The notes below the pieces were generated by a model. The model had not been told where the DNA came from and ran no database searches. It saw only the letters and a program-made list of their open reading frames with translations. From positions 1-35,744 of the forward strand of contig NZ_VOBQ01000032.1 of the NCBI RefSeq assembly GCF_007833165.1: a stretch of DNA of 35,744 nt. The letters are read 5' to 3'. Both the position numbers and the translations under genes were made by a program. This DNA comes from Caenimonas sedimenti (GTDB taxonomy: Bacteria > Pseudomonadota > Gammaproteobacteria > Burkholderiales > Burkholderiaceae_C). The number at the start of each line of letters is the position of its first letter. Within the stretch, counting starts at the first letter, position 1. Of this stretch, positions 1-7,044 are shown one piece after another.

Positions 1-270
1 TGCGGAATTCGACCAATCTGATCAGGCTGTTCGGATGTTCTGACTTCCATGTTCGGCGTGCTGATCACCCTCAGACGGTCTTTCAACTGTGAATAACCCC
101 GCGCGGCCCGACGGTTGTGGATAAGTTTGGCCGCATCTGCTAATCCCCTCAGGGTTGTGCAGTCTCAGTTCGGAAATGGTGTCAAGCAAACTGTTGCGCC
201 GGCGCACTACCAACGTAGGTAGGTGTCGAATGTCCTCGTCCCCGATAGGATGAGATGACAAGGCACCATC
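1..270. other. Leading intergenic stretch with two DnaA-box-like sequences
   Basis: I see no convincing gene here. Two same-orientation sequences resemble DnaA boxes read on the minus strand: positions 116-124 are the reverse complement of TTATCCACA (perfect consensus) and positions 88-96 the reverse complement of TTATTCACA (one mismatch). They are 28 bp apart. The heptamer TGTTCGG occurs twice around 28-58, each copy near a CTGATCA. This could be the edge of a plasmid or element replication region, but there is no AT-rich stretch or iteron array in view, so an origin is only a possibility. Confidence 0.3.
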
Positions 271-489
271 ATGGAAACGATGACCATCAGTGATGTGAGC
301 AAGCTGCTCCACATCACCGACGACACCGCGCGAAACCGCCTCGCCGCGGGCAACGAGATGCCGCCGTCCTTCAGGGTCGGGCGGCGGCGCCTGTTCCTTC
401 GGTCAGAGGTCGAGCGCTGGCTAGTAGAGCGCGCAAGTCATCCGCTCGGCGCGAACTCGCGAATTGCACATGAGAGCAAAGCTGATTGA
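271..489 (+). CDS. Small helix-turn-helix DNA-binding protein (excisionase/AlpA-like)
   Basis: This is a 72-residue protein. Residues 4-52 fit the winged-HTH fold of the excisionase/MerR-like HTH_17 group: 'TISDVSKLLHITDDTARNRL' followed by 'PPSFRVGRRRLFLRSEVERWL', the usual layout of helix-turn-helix, wing, and a hydrophobic helix ending in a tryptophan. Such proteins act as excisionases, phage or plasmid regulators, or toxin-antitoxin regulators; nothing here decides between them. ATG at 271 is preceded by a weak AAGG about 8 bp upstream. The next recognisable sequence is an IS21-type repeat cluster, so its original partner gene may have been lost. The fold call is fairly safe, the role unknown. 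Confidence 0.6.
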   Translation: METMTISDVSKLLHITDDTARNRLAAGNEMPPSFRVGRRRLFLRSEVERWLVERASHPLGANSRIAHESKAD

Positions 490-534
490 GCGCTGCGCGC
501 TCCAGCTCCACTCTCGTCCACCAGCTTCGAATGA

Positions 535-585
535 TGTGACCACGTTGCCGAATCGGCAACCGTGGTCATTTCGGCAACGCGGTCA
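535..585. repeat. IS21-type terminal repeat cluster (one rightward, two leftward copies)
   Basis: Three copies of a TGACC-N5/6-GCCGA(A) unit lie within 51 bp. One reads rightward (TGTGACCACGTTGCCGAAT, 535-553) and two read leftward (reverse complements of 552-568 and 569-585). The first and second copies form a near-perfect palindrome at 537-568 with one extra base on the right arm. Multiple short repeats of this kind are typical of IS21-family ends, and the same consensus appears in four tandem copies at 35653-35738. The inward-facing layout suggests the fused or internally deleted ends of an IS21 element. Assignment to the istAB copy at 834-3118 is unproven, because no matching repeat is seen after istB. 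Confidence 0.5.
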
Positions 586-665
586 GCCGATGCGCATTGG
601 CTGGGTCGCTTCAGAAAGGAGGCGGCACACGCTAGCCCCTTAATTCGTCCCCCCCAGAATAAGGA

Positions 666-692
666 AAGGCCCGGGTTGCCGCCCGGGCCCTT
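666..692. terminator. Strong GC hairpin, possible bidirectional terminator
   Basis: A perfect 8-bp stem (GGCCCGGG at 668-675 with CCCGGGCC at 682-689) encloses a 6-base loop. On the plus strand it is followed by TTGTTCCTC and on the minus strand by TTTCCTTATT, so the minus-strand reading looks more like a rho-independent terminator. It lies about 140 bp before istA and could shield the transposase gene from outside transcription. Confidence 0.45.
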
Positions 693-833
693 GTTCCTCA
701 GCCGAGGCTGAAGAGTCGGAAACTTGGATGGCTGGAGTATCGGCTGCGTAGCGCGACGCGTCAAGCGTCGGGCTCGATGGGGAAACTCGCTCTGGCGATA
801 CGCACTCCCGTGTCGCATAGGAGATGCGCCCAC

Positions 834-2369
834 ATGCGGCTACCCATACAGCAGCAGCGCGAGATCGCGCGGCTGCACTTCTACGACTTAAGGACATCGA
901 ACCGAGCGATCGGTGCTTCGATGCAGATCTCGCCCACCACGGTGGGCGATCTGCGCAACCTGTTGCGCGCACAGCAACTCACCTGGACTGATCTGCAGGC
1001 CCTGGATGACGAGGGTTGGCGTCGTGCCCTGAAGACGCATGATCGCTCGATCGCGCAGCGCAAGCCCATACCGGACTGGGGTCATGTTCACGCCGAGATG
1101 CAGCGCCCAGATGCAACCCTCGAGCAGCTATGGCAGGAGTGGCGCGAAACATGCCCAGAGGGCGTGGGGTACACGCAGTTCAGCGTCGGCTACCGAGAAT
1201 GGCGCAAGAGACAGCATGTCGTCATGCGGCAGGTCCATCGGCCGGGCGAGAAGCTGTTCACCGACTTCGCGGGCCGCACCGTCGAGGTACGCGATGCCAA
1301 CGGCGGCGAGTCGATCTACGCCCAGGTCTTCGTGGCGGTGCTTGGCTACTCGAACTACACGTACGTTGAAGCAGTTGCCACGCAGACAACGCCGGACTGG
1401 GTCCAGTGCAATGTCAACTGCTTCCACGCGCTCGGGGGCGCACCCAACTGGGTCGTCAGCGACAACCTCAAAGCCGCCGTGTTGCGGCGCGAGCGCGACA
1501 TCATCGTTCTGAATCCCACGTACCGCGAGGCGCTTGCCCACTACAGCACGGCCGCTGCGCCGGCCCGCGCTCGCAAGCCGCGGGACAAAGGCAAGGTCGA
1601 GGTGGGCGTACAGATCGCGCAGCGATGGATTCTCTTCCGTCTGCGCGACCGGGTCTTCTTCAGCCTCACCGAACTCAACGCGGAGATTCAACGCCTCACT
1701 GTAGCGCTCAACGACCACCCATTCAAGAAGCTGGACGGCACGAGGCGACTGCGGTTTGAACAGACCGAACGGGGGCAGCTCAAACCCTTGCCCGCAGTAG
1801 CCTTCGAGCTGTGCGAGTGGCGCTACCAGGTTCGCGTCGGCGACGACTACCACGTCGAGCATCACCGTAGCCACTACTCCGTGCCGTGCTACCTCGCCGG
1901 CGAGCGAGTGGACCTGCGCTCGACCAAGCAGGTCCTGGAAATCTTCCGAGGTGGCCGTCGGGTGGCGCTTCACGCGCTGAAGGATCGCCCGGGTGAGGCG
2001 AGCACCTTGACCGAGCACCGGCCGCTCTCACACCAACGCGTGCTGGAGGGTGAGCCCGCCTCGCTGCAGGCATGGAGCAACGGCGTCGGTCCCAATTCGG
2101 CCAAGATGATCCGGTACCACCTGGAAGACCGCAGCGACCCGGTGAACGGCCTGCGCGCTGCTCGCAAGATGCGAGAACTCGCTCGCACCTATGGCGAGGA
2201 GCGCTTCGAAGCGGTCTGTTCCTACGCGCTGCCGCTGAACATGACTTCCTTGCGCAACATCACTTCCATTCTGTCAACGCAGGCCGATTTGCGGCCGCGG
2301 CCGAACCCGCAACCTCAACCGATGCACCAGAACCTGCGCGGCCCAGACTACTTCGGAGAATCTCAATGA
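834..2369 (+). CDS. istA: IS21-family transposase IstA
   Basis: A 511-residue DDE transposase that carries out the strand-transfer steps of IS21-type transposition together with IstB. An N-terminal HTH region (IARLHFYDLRTSNRAIG) is followed by a catalytic core: FTDFAGRTVEV (first Asp), WVVSDNLKAAV (second Asp) and KPRDKGKVEVGVQI (Glu). The C-terminal part has the usual Mu-transposase-like beta-rich region (HYSVPCYLAGERVDLR). I chose ATG 834 rather than the in-frame start at 777 because a GGAG lies about 10 bp upstream and the protein then begins at the conserved N-terminal helix. The stop overlaps the istB start (ATGA), as is usual for the family. Length is normal and no frameshift is seen, so the gene looks intact. 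Confidence 0.93.
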   Translation: MRLPIQQQREIARLHFYDLRTSNRAIGASMQISPTTVGDLRNLLRAQQLTWTDLQALDDEGWRRALKTHDRSIAQRKPIPDWGHVHAEMQRPDATLEQLWQEWRETCPEGVGYTQFSVGYREWRKRQHVVMRQVHRPGEKLFTDFAGRTVEVRDANGGESIYAQVFVAVLGYSNYTYVEAVATQTTPDWVQCNVNCFHALGGAPNWVVSDNLKAAVLRRERDIIVLNPTYREALAHYSTAAAPARARKPRDKGKVEVGVQIAQRWILFRLRDRVFFSLTELNAEIQRLTVALNDHPFKKLDGTRRLRFEQTERGQLKPLPAVAFELCEWRYQVRVGDDYHVEHHRSHYSVPCYLAGERVDLRSTKQVLEIFRGGRRVALHALKDRPGEASTLTEHRPLSHQRVLEGEPASLQAWSNGVGPNSAKMIRYHLEDRSDPVNGLRAARKMRELARTYGEERFEAVCSYALPLNMTSLRNITSILSTQADLRPRPNPQPQPMHQNLRGPDYFGESQ

Positions 2370-3118
2370 GCACGTCCATCCAGAATACGCACCAGATGCG
2401 CGAGCTGCGCCTGAACGCGATGACCCAGGCCTACGAGCGGCAGCAGGAGACGCCCAAGCTGCACGATCTGAACTTCGACGACCGGTTCGGTCTGTTGCTC
2501 GAAGCGGAGTGTGCGGCCAGGCGCACGCGAAAGCTGAGCCGCTTGGTGAAGACCGCGAATTTGCCCGAGGCGGCATCGCTCGAAGACTTGGACACGAGGC
2601 CATCGAGGGGGTTGGACAAGGCCCTGGTGTCGTCTCTGGCGGGCTGCGGATGGATTCAACGGCAACACAACTTGATCGTGGTCGGGCCCACGGGCGTCGG
2701 AAAGACCTGGCTCGCCTGCGCGCTTGCGCATCAAGCGTGCCGGCAGGGTATGAAGGTCTGGTTCCAGAAGGCGGCGGACCTCTACACCAGCATCGTGGAG
2801 GCCTCCATGGAAGGAACGGTCTCGAAGCTGAAGACGTCCCTCACCACGCCTAACCTTCTGATCCTGGACGACTTCGGCATTGGGGAGATGACCCCCTACG
2901 CCTGCCAGGTGCTGCTGGACATCGTCGACAGGCGCATGCGTACCGGTTCGCTGCTGATCACGAGTCAGTACCCCACGGAGAAGTGGCACGCCTCGTTTCC
3001 CGATCCGACGATTGCTGACGCCGTGCTTGATCGCGTCGTGCATCAAGCTTATCGCATCCAACTGAAAGGTGAGAGCATGCGAAAGATGCGTGGACGCGCT
3101 GCGCTTGCAGAAGCGTGA
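2366..3118 (+). CDS. istB: IS21-family helper ATPase IstB
   Basis: A 250-residue AAA+ ATPase related to DnaC that helps IstA choose and bind target DNA. Walker A is GPTGVGKT near residue 107, Walker B is LLILDDFG near residue 169, and a sensor-like region (LLITSQYPTEKWH) follows. The start overlaps the istA stop by four bases. It is full length for the family. A 7-bp inverted repeat (CGTAGGG at 3125-3131, CCCTACG at 3152-3158) directly follows the stop and may mark the transcript end or the edge of the element, but I could not find a right terminal repeat matching the left side. Confidence 0.93.
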   Translation: MSTSIQNTHQMRELRLNAMTQAYERQQETPKLHDLNFDDRFGLLLEAECAARRTRKLSRLVKTANLPEAASLEDLDTRPSRGLDKALVSSLAGCGWIQRQHNLIVVGPTGVGKTWLACALAHQACRQGMKVWFQKAADLYTSIVEASMEGTVSKLKTSLTTPNLLILDDFGIGEMTPYACQVLLDIVDRRMRTGSLLITSQYPTEKWHASFPDPTIADAVLDRVVHQAYRIQLKGESMRKMRGRAALAEA

Positions 3119-3161
3119 ACCCGCCGTAGGGGTCTCCATGGCCGGTTGAAGCCCTACGAAG

Positions 3162-3335
3162 TGAGTTCGACATCGCGGCCAAGCCCGAGCCGTGGGAGAT
3201 CTCCTCGCTGATACCGGCTCCGTGAAGACTGAGGTCCGAAGGCGTGGCGACGCTGGAACTGCTTCCGGTGTAAGTCGGCCAGCTCGGCAAGGCCGTCAAG
3301 CTCGAAGGCGCCAAGGGCAAGGTGACGTGTTGTGG
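3162..3335 (+). pseudogene. Scrambled remnant of a small secreted metal-associated protein
   Basis: Short readable pieces occur in changing frames: EFDIAAKPEPWEIS around 3162-3210, KTEV and ATLELLPV around 3225-3272, then GQLGKAVKLEGAKGKVT around 3277-3327. Their wording resembles a family of about 120-residue secreted proteins (HGG..FDLELVAKP..HGK.VKLEGAKGKVTLL..KTEV) that I recall near copper and zinc efflux operons in Burkholderiales. The order of the pieces does not match that family exactly, so at least one rearrangement or two overlapping remnants are implied. Family assignment is from memory and uncertain; that this is decayed coding sequence is more certain. Confidence 0.35.
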
Positions 3336-3531
3336 AGCACGCGAAGAAGCGAATGGCCCGTCGACACCTCCGCCGCGGCCATTTTTTTGCGGCGATCGAG
3401 TGAGGTTCTGTCGCCAAGCTGCCAAGCTCAGAGGCGAGGCCGACCTTCTTTTCGCCGCCCATCCTCCGACGCGTACTTTCGCTTGTATACGGATGAGGCG
3501 CAGCCGCTCGCGGCAAGCGCGAGTACGAGAT

Positions 3532-3703
3532 CTAGGCGCTCGATTGCGATCTCGAGCACGTCCGCGACAAGCTCGAAGCGACGGCGGTTACAAAGATCCA
3601 GATGCCACCGTGCTTGGACGTGGTGTGCTCATCCTTCTTTCTGGGCAAAGGTCGCGCCACTGGCGGCCAGGGCAGCAGCGATGGCGATGGTTCGGAATTT
3701 CAT
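3532..3703 (-). pseudogene. Frameshifted secreted protein, N-terminal remnant
   Basis: From ATG at 3703, with AGGA about 6 bp upstream, the minus strand encodes a clear signal peptide (MKFRTIAIAAALAASGATFA) and then stops after QKEG. A shift of frame restores KDEHTTSKHGGI, and a further shift gives FELVADVLEIAIE, after which similarity is lost. This matches the start of the same small periplasmic family described for the plus-strand fragments (signal peptide, then HTTSKHGG, then F-E-L-V-A). The start region and signal peptide are well preserved, so the decay may be recent. It lies just upstream of nothing intact on its own strand. Confidence 0.5.
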
Positions 3704-3814
3704 TGGAGTCCTTTCAAATGCGGGGAAAAGAACTAGCAAGCCACGCTGCACCGGCAGATGCTTGCTGTGTGGCATCGTCGCATTTAGCCGGGCTATCGGG
3801 GACAGACGCGGCAG

Positions 3815-4303
3815 CTAACCCCTGGCCTTCGCGCTCGGTTTTGCAGCGCGCGAACCTTGGGGCGGCGGCCTGCGGTGGCCCACCGAATGCACGCCGTGCC
3901 CTCCAGCCTTGCGCAGGTTGACACTCTTCAGTCCGTCCAGGATTCCGCATTCGGCAGCTACTCCGTCGCACTGTTCGCGAAGCGCCTTCAGCTCCTTCTG
4001 CAACTCCCGGAGCTCGCGGATGCGCCGAGCAACATGTTCGATGTGTTCATCCAGCACGTCGTTGATCGCGTGGCAGTTTTCTCGCGGTGCGTCCTGAAAC
4101 GCGAGCAAGGCGCGGATTTCATCGAGCGTCATATCTAGCGAGCGGCAATGCCTGATGAACGCCAGTCGCTCCAAGTGCTCGCTGCCGTAAAGGCGGTAGT
4201 TGCCTTCGCTGCGTGGAGGTTCGTGCAACAGGCCTTCCCGCTCGTAGAAGCGGATTGTCTCGGCCTGGGTCTGGGTGATTTTTGCAAGCTCTCCGATCTT
4301 CAT
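3815..4303 (-). CDS. cadR: Cd(II)/Pb(II)-responsive MerR-family regulator (CadR/PbrR type)
   Basis: A 162-residue MerR-family activator that should bind an over-long promoter spacer and switch on efflux genes when it binds Cd, Pb or Zn. The N-terminal HTH begins MKIGELAKITQTQAETIRFYEREGLL. A dimerisation helix follows, and Cys77, Cys112 and Cys119 sit exactly where CadR binds Cd(II); the 'AAECGILDGL' ending of the core is typical. Asn81, His87 and His90, reported near a second site in CadR, are also present. I chose ATG 4303 over 4342 because it begins at the conserved N-terminus. A basic His-containing tail of about 35 residues follows the core. Unusually, it is not divergent from the efflux genes: it lies downstream of them on the same strand, with a 92-bp gap, so it may have its own promoter. 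Confidence 0.9.
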   Translation of the reverse strand: MKIGELAKITQTQAETIRFYEREGLLHEPPRSEGNYRLYGSEHLERLAFIRHCRSLDMTLDEIRALLAFQDAPRENCHAINDVLDEHIEHVARRIRELRELQKELKALREQCDGVAAECGILDGLKSVNLRKAGGHGVHSVGHRRPPPQGSRAAKPSAKARG

Positions 4304-4395
4304 GCGTGTGGTACCCCTTGTGAACGGTACACACTTTACCATGAACCTTCAAGTCACTTCATAGTTCCGAAGACTCTCGGCTCACGGCAGGATTG

Positions 4396-4962
4396 TCACT
4401 GCCAGATTTGATGAACCAAGGCCAGCAGCGCCGCGACGAAGGCCACAATGCTCGGCACCGCCGTCAGCGCCATGCCGAACGCTCGTGCCGCCGCTCCTTT
4501 TGGATAGTTGCGGTAGAAGGAGAGTCGCCCGAACGAAAACAGAACGACCGAGGCTGCGATCAGCGGCATCACCGACTCCCGCAGCAGCATAAGCATCGCG
4601 AAGTGCGTGACCATCATGACGACTGCCTGCTCCAGCGTGTTCTGCAAGAACGCGGCCTGGACCGCAATGCGCTCGCTCGGCGGGGCAAAGGCGGACCCTC
4701 GGATGTCCAATGCAGAGTGCCGCCGTCCTTGCGACACCAGCCGAATGCCCAAGATGACCCAAAGCACGACGAAGAGGCTGGCACCCGCCCAGAAGTTGAG
4801 GGCGGACTCAATGTCGCCGCCTGGGAATCGAACGAGCTTGGGCAGCACGAAATGGGCCGCGCCAAGCACGGCTGCGCTGAGCGCGATGGCTGCCACAGAA
4901 CCGCGGACCACGCCTCGCTGCTCGCGCAGAAGCTCCGCGTCGGAAATCCTGTAAGTGTCCAT
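4396..4962 (-). CDS. MAPEG-family integral membrane protein
   Basis: A 188-residue membrane protein with four predicted helices. The segments QNTLEQAVVMMVTHFAML and SFYRNYPKGAAARAFGMALT match the membrane-associated eicosanoid/glutathione metabolism (MAPEG) fold, whose members are glutathione transferases or peroxidases. The bacterial substrate is unknown. ATG 4962 is preferred over a TTG at 4974 because GGAG lies about 6 bp upstream. It is the last gene of the long leftward metal/redox operon, following the broken ccdA by about 20 bp. A glutathione-linked detoxification role would suit the neighbourhood but is inference. Confidence 0.75.
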   Translation of the reverse strand: MDTYRISDAELLREQRGVVRGSVAAIALSAAVLGAAHFVLPKLVRFPGGDIESALNFWAGASLFVVLWVILGIRLVSQGRRHSALDIRGSAFAPPSERIAVQAAFLQNTLEQAVVMMVTHFAMLMLLRESVMPLIAASVVLFSFGRLSFYRNYPKGAAARAFGMALTAVPSIVAFVAALLALVHQIWQ

Positions 4963-4980
4963 CGCTATCTCCAACTAGTT

Positions 4981-5265
4981 CTAGCCCAACTGGCCGAGCC
5001 AAGGAAGCGCGCGCAGCATCCAAATTGCAAACAGGCCGATATGGCCAGTGATCATCGCCGCACCCATGACAAGAAGCACGACACCCCCTGCTACCTGCAG
5101 TGGCCCGCCGAGACGGCGCAGAAGGTGCTGGTGCTGCAGCCTGCGACCTGTGAAGGCGCCGCCAGATGTAGCCTGGAACAAGCGGGAGCACGCAAGGCGA
5201 AGGAAAGACACCACGCCAGCGGCGAAGGCGCCGTTGGGCTCGACGCCAGTAGCTGTGATCGTCAT
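4981..5265 (-). pseudogene. ccdA: Broken ccdA (cytochrome c biogenesis/thiol reductant transporter)
   Basis: CcdA normally has about 240 residues and six helices, and passes electrons from cytoplasmic thioredoxin to periplasmic TlpA-like proteins. Here only the two ends remain. The start (MTITATGVEPNGAFAAGVVSFL) runs into the conserved S-P-C-V-L-P-L-V-P-G-Y motif in another frame, as if one T were lost from the codons for FLSPC. After GYI the middle of the protein is missing, and the sequence resumes in the first frame with the C-terminal part RLGGPLQVAGGVVLLVMGAAM...LPWLGQLG. So there is a frameshift plus an internal deletion of well over 100 codons. Its ATG overlaps the stop of the upstream TlpA-like gene, showing it was once translated as part of this operon. 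Confidence 0.8.
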
Positions 5266-5873
5266 TGCGCCTGCCCTGCGCGCTGCAGCGCCTTGAGAGC
5301 CTCAACGATCTTGGGCGAGTCCCACTCCGCCGTGCCGCTCATTCGGCCGATCTCGCGGCCTTGCCGGTCCAGCAGCAAGGTCGTGGGAACGCCCACCGCC
5401 TTCAGCTTGAAGATCGCCGCAGCTTCGGCGTCCTGGTAGATGGCAAGGTGCTTGATTCCCTCCGACGCATAAAAGGTCTTGACCAGGTCGAGCCCCTTCG
5501 CGCCGGCGTCCACGGACAAGGCCATCACCTCGAAGTCCGCGCCCCCTAGCTGCGCCTGCAGGCGATCCAGAGAAGGCATCTCCTGGCGGCATGGCGGGCA
5601 CCAGGTGGCCCAGACGTTCAGAAGAATCAGCTTGCCTCTGAGCCGCGAAAGCTCCACCGGCCGGCCAGCGCCATCGAGCACACGCAGCTCCGGTAACGGC
5701 AAGGGCTCGGCGCGCATCACGATCGGCAACCCGCTCGCGGCCGCACCAAGGGGAGGGACACCCGATGACACGCGGTACACCAGCGCGCCCAGACCCGCGG
5801 CGAGCGACAGGCCCAGCCCGAGCAGCCAGTGGCGCCGAATGAGATTCGGCATCGTGGAACGCGATGAATCCAT
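5262..5873 (-). CDS. tlpA: TlpA/ResA-like periplasmic thiol-disulfide oxidoreductase
   Basis: A 203-residue membrane-anchored thioredoxin-fold protein. One N-terminal helix (about residues 15-36) is followed by a TlpA domain with NVWATWCPPC (Cys92, Cys95) and the cis-proline segment GVPTTLLLD. Members keep periplasmic cysteines reduced, for example for copper delivery to oxidases. The start overlaps the stop of the SCO gene (TGATG); a GTG one codon earlier is also possible. Its usual electron donor CcdA is encoded immediately downstream but is broken, so the protein may depend on ScsB or another donor. Confidence 0.88.
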   Translation of the reverse strand: MDSSRSTMPNLIRRHWLLGLGLSLAAGLGALVYRVSSGVPPLGAAASGLPIVMRAEPLPLPELRVLDGAGRPVELSRLRGKLILLNVWATWCPPCRQEMPSLDRLQAQLGGADFEVMALSVDAGAKGLDLVKTFYASEGIKHLAIYQDAEAAAIFKLKAVGVPTTLLLDRQGREIGRMSGTAEWDSPKIVEALKALQRAGQAQ

Positions 5874-6550
5874 CACGCGCCGTCCAGAAGCAACTTGGCG
5901 CCGGCGGCCAGCGCAGCAGCGCCGGCGCCATGGCGCGCGTAGAGACGCAGCCGCCCCTGCGGGTCATAGATGAAGCTCGCGGCCGTGTGGTCCAAGGTGT
6001 AGGACATTGGCGAGACGCCCGGATTCTTTCGAACGTGGATCCTGAATTCGGCCACGGTGCGTTCCAGTTGCTCAGGGTTCGGCCGCAGCGCCAAGAACGC
6101 CGGGTCGAAGTTGCCCAGGTAGGCCTTGAGTACTCGGGCGGTGTCGCGGTCCGGATCCACCGTGACGAAAATGCCGCGCAGCTTGGCCCCCTGCGCCCCC
6201 ATCAGCTTCTTGGCCTGTACGAGTTCCGTCATGGTCGCGGGACACACGTCGGGGCACTGCGTGAAGCCGAAGAACACAGCGACGACTTCGCCCTTGAAGT
6301 CCTGCAGGCCACGAACGACGCCGTTCTGGTCGGGCAACTGGAAACCCCGCGCGTAGTCGGCGCCGCTGACGTCTATCAACTGGAAAGGCTTTGGCCGCTG
6401 TTGGATTTTCCACTGAACCAGCACGGCTGCGGGAACGCCCACCAGCAAAAAGATGCCGAACACCAAGGCCACGCGGCGTCTCTCCAGCTTGGGATCGGCT
6501 CGTGCAGCGACGAGCTTGCGCCGCTGCCGCCGCGATGCAGATCCGGTCAT
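5873..6550 (-). CDS. SCO1/SenC-family copper chaperone or thiol reductase
   Basis: A 225-residue protein with an N-terminal basic stretch, one transmembrane helix (about 28-47) and a thioredoxin-like SCO domain. The copper-binding motif CPDVC (Cys99, Cys103) and the distal histidine in SYTLDHTAASFIYD are all present. SCO proteins deliver copper to the CuA centre of cytochrome oxidase or reduce its cysteines. ATG 6550 is chosen over 6655 because it follows the lspA stop by two bases with an AGGAG just upstream, and removes an implausible Arg/Gly-rich leader. Position in a metal/redox operon favours copper handling; the exact target is unknown. Confidence 0.88.
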   Translation of the reverse strand: MTGSASRRQRRKLVAARADPKLERRRVALVFGIFLLVGVPAAVLVQWKIQQRPKPFQLIDVSGADYARGFQLPDQNGVVRGLQDFKGEVVAVFFGFTQCPDVCPATMTELVQAKKLMGAQGAKLRGIFVTVDPDRDTARVLKAYLGNFDPAFLALRPNPEQLERTVAEFRIHVRKNPGVSPMSYTLDHTAASFIYDPQGRLRLYARHGAGAAALAAGAKLLLDGA

Positions 6551-6552
6551 GC

Positions 6553-7044
6553 CTACTCCTGCTCCTGCGGCTCGCGTGAGCCGCCGACCGCTGTAAGCAC
6601 CATGCACACCGCGCCGAGCGTGATGGCGATGTCGGCCAGGTTGAAGGCCGGCCAATGCCAGCCTCGCAGGTGGAAGTCCAGGTAGTCGATCACCTGACCC
6701 CGCACGGCCCGATCGAACGCATTGCCCAGTGCGCCGCCGAGAATCAGGCTGAATGCCAGCGACTCCAGACGTGGCCGCGGATGCCGCAGCATCCAGATCA
6801 GCCAGCCGGATGCGGCCACCGCGATGGCCAGGAAGAACCAGCGCTGCCAGCCGCCCGCGCCCGCCAGGAAACTGAATGCAGCGCCCGGATTGAGCACATG
6901 GACCAGATTGAAGAAGGGCGTGAGCGCGGAAGACCAGCCCAGCGGCGTGGTCGCATCAATGTAGCTCTTGACGGACTGGTCCGCGATCAGCACTGCGCAG
7001 GCTAGCGCGAACCAGGGAGCTTGGCGGTGGGAGTGCATATTCAT
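6553..7044 (-). CDS. lspA: Signal peptidase II (LspA), PbrC-like
   Basis: A 163-residue inner-membrane aspartyl protease that cleaves lipoprotein signal peptides. Four helices are visible. Conserved parts include NPGAAFSFL, GGALGNAFDRAVRGQVIDYLDFH and WPAFNLADIAI, giving the likely catalytic pair Asp120 and Asp138. The start overlaps the TRAP large permease stop by four bases. A second LspA in a lead operon next to a PAP2 phosphatase recalls PbrC of the Cupriavidus pbr system, where PbrC is thought to process PbrB. Here two TRAP genes separate the pair, so that partnership is inferred. Confidence 0.92.
   Translation of the reverse strand: MNMHSHRQAPWFALACAVLIADQSVKSYIDATTPLGWSSALTPFFNLVHVLNPGAAFSFLAGAGGWQRWFFLAIAVAASGWLIWMLRHPRPRLESLAFSLILGGALGNAFDRAVRGQVIDYLDFHLRGWHWPAFNLADIAITLGAVCMVLTAVGGSREPQEQE

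Larger units (their letters stand above)
3119..3814. other. Gene-poor stretch filled with degraded coding fragments
   Basis: No intact gene is present. Fragments on both strands read like pieces of small secreted proteins of a type found beside metal-efflux genes: FDIAAKPEPWEIS and GKAVKLEGAKGKVT on the plus strand, and a signal peptide with a following HGGI segment on the minus strand (listed separately). Stops and frame changes interrupt all of them. A run of seven T at about 3382-3388 sits inside a loop flanked by CGCCGC and GCGGCG. The stretch looks like insertion or deletion damage next to the IS element. Confidence 0.5.

Noticed and set aside
1128..2018. Long minus-strand reading frame inside istA
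   Set aside because: It lies antisense to a transposase with intact motifs and shows no domain of its own; GC-rich codon bias opens such frames.
4316..4350. Possible MerR operator upstream of cadR (GGTACACACTTTACC dyad)
   Set aside because: The -35 and -10 matches are poor and the dyad does not share the arms of the two convincing CadR operators.
4393..5439. Plus-strand frame across the MAPEG, ccdA and TlpA region
   Set aside because: It is low-complexity (Arg, His, Gln) and antisense to genes with clear motifs.
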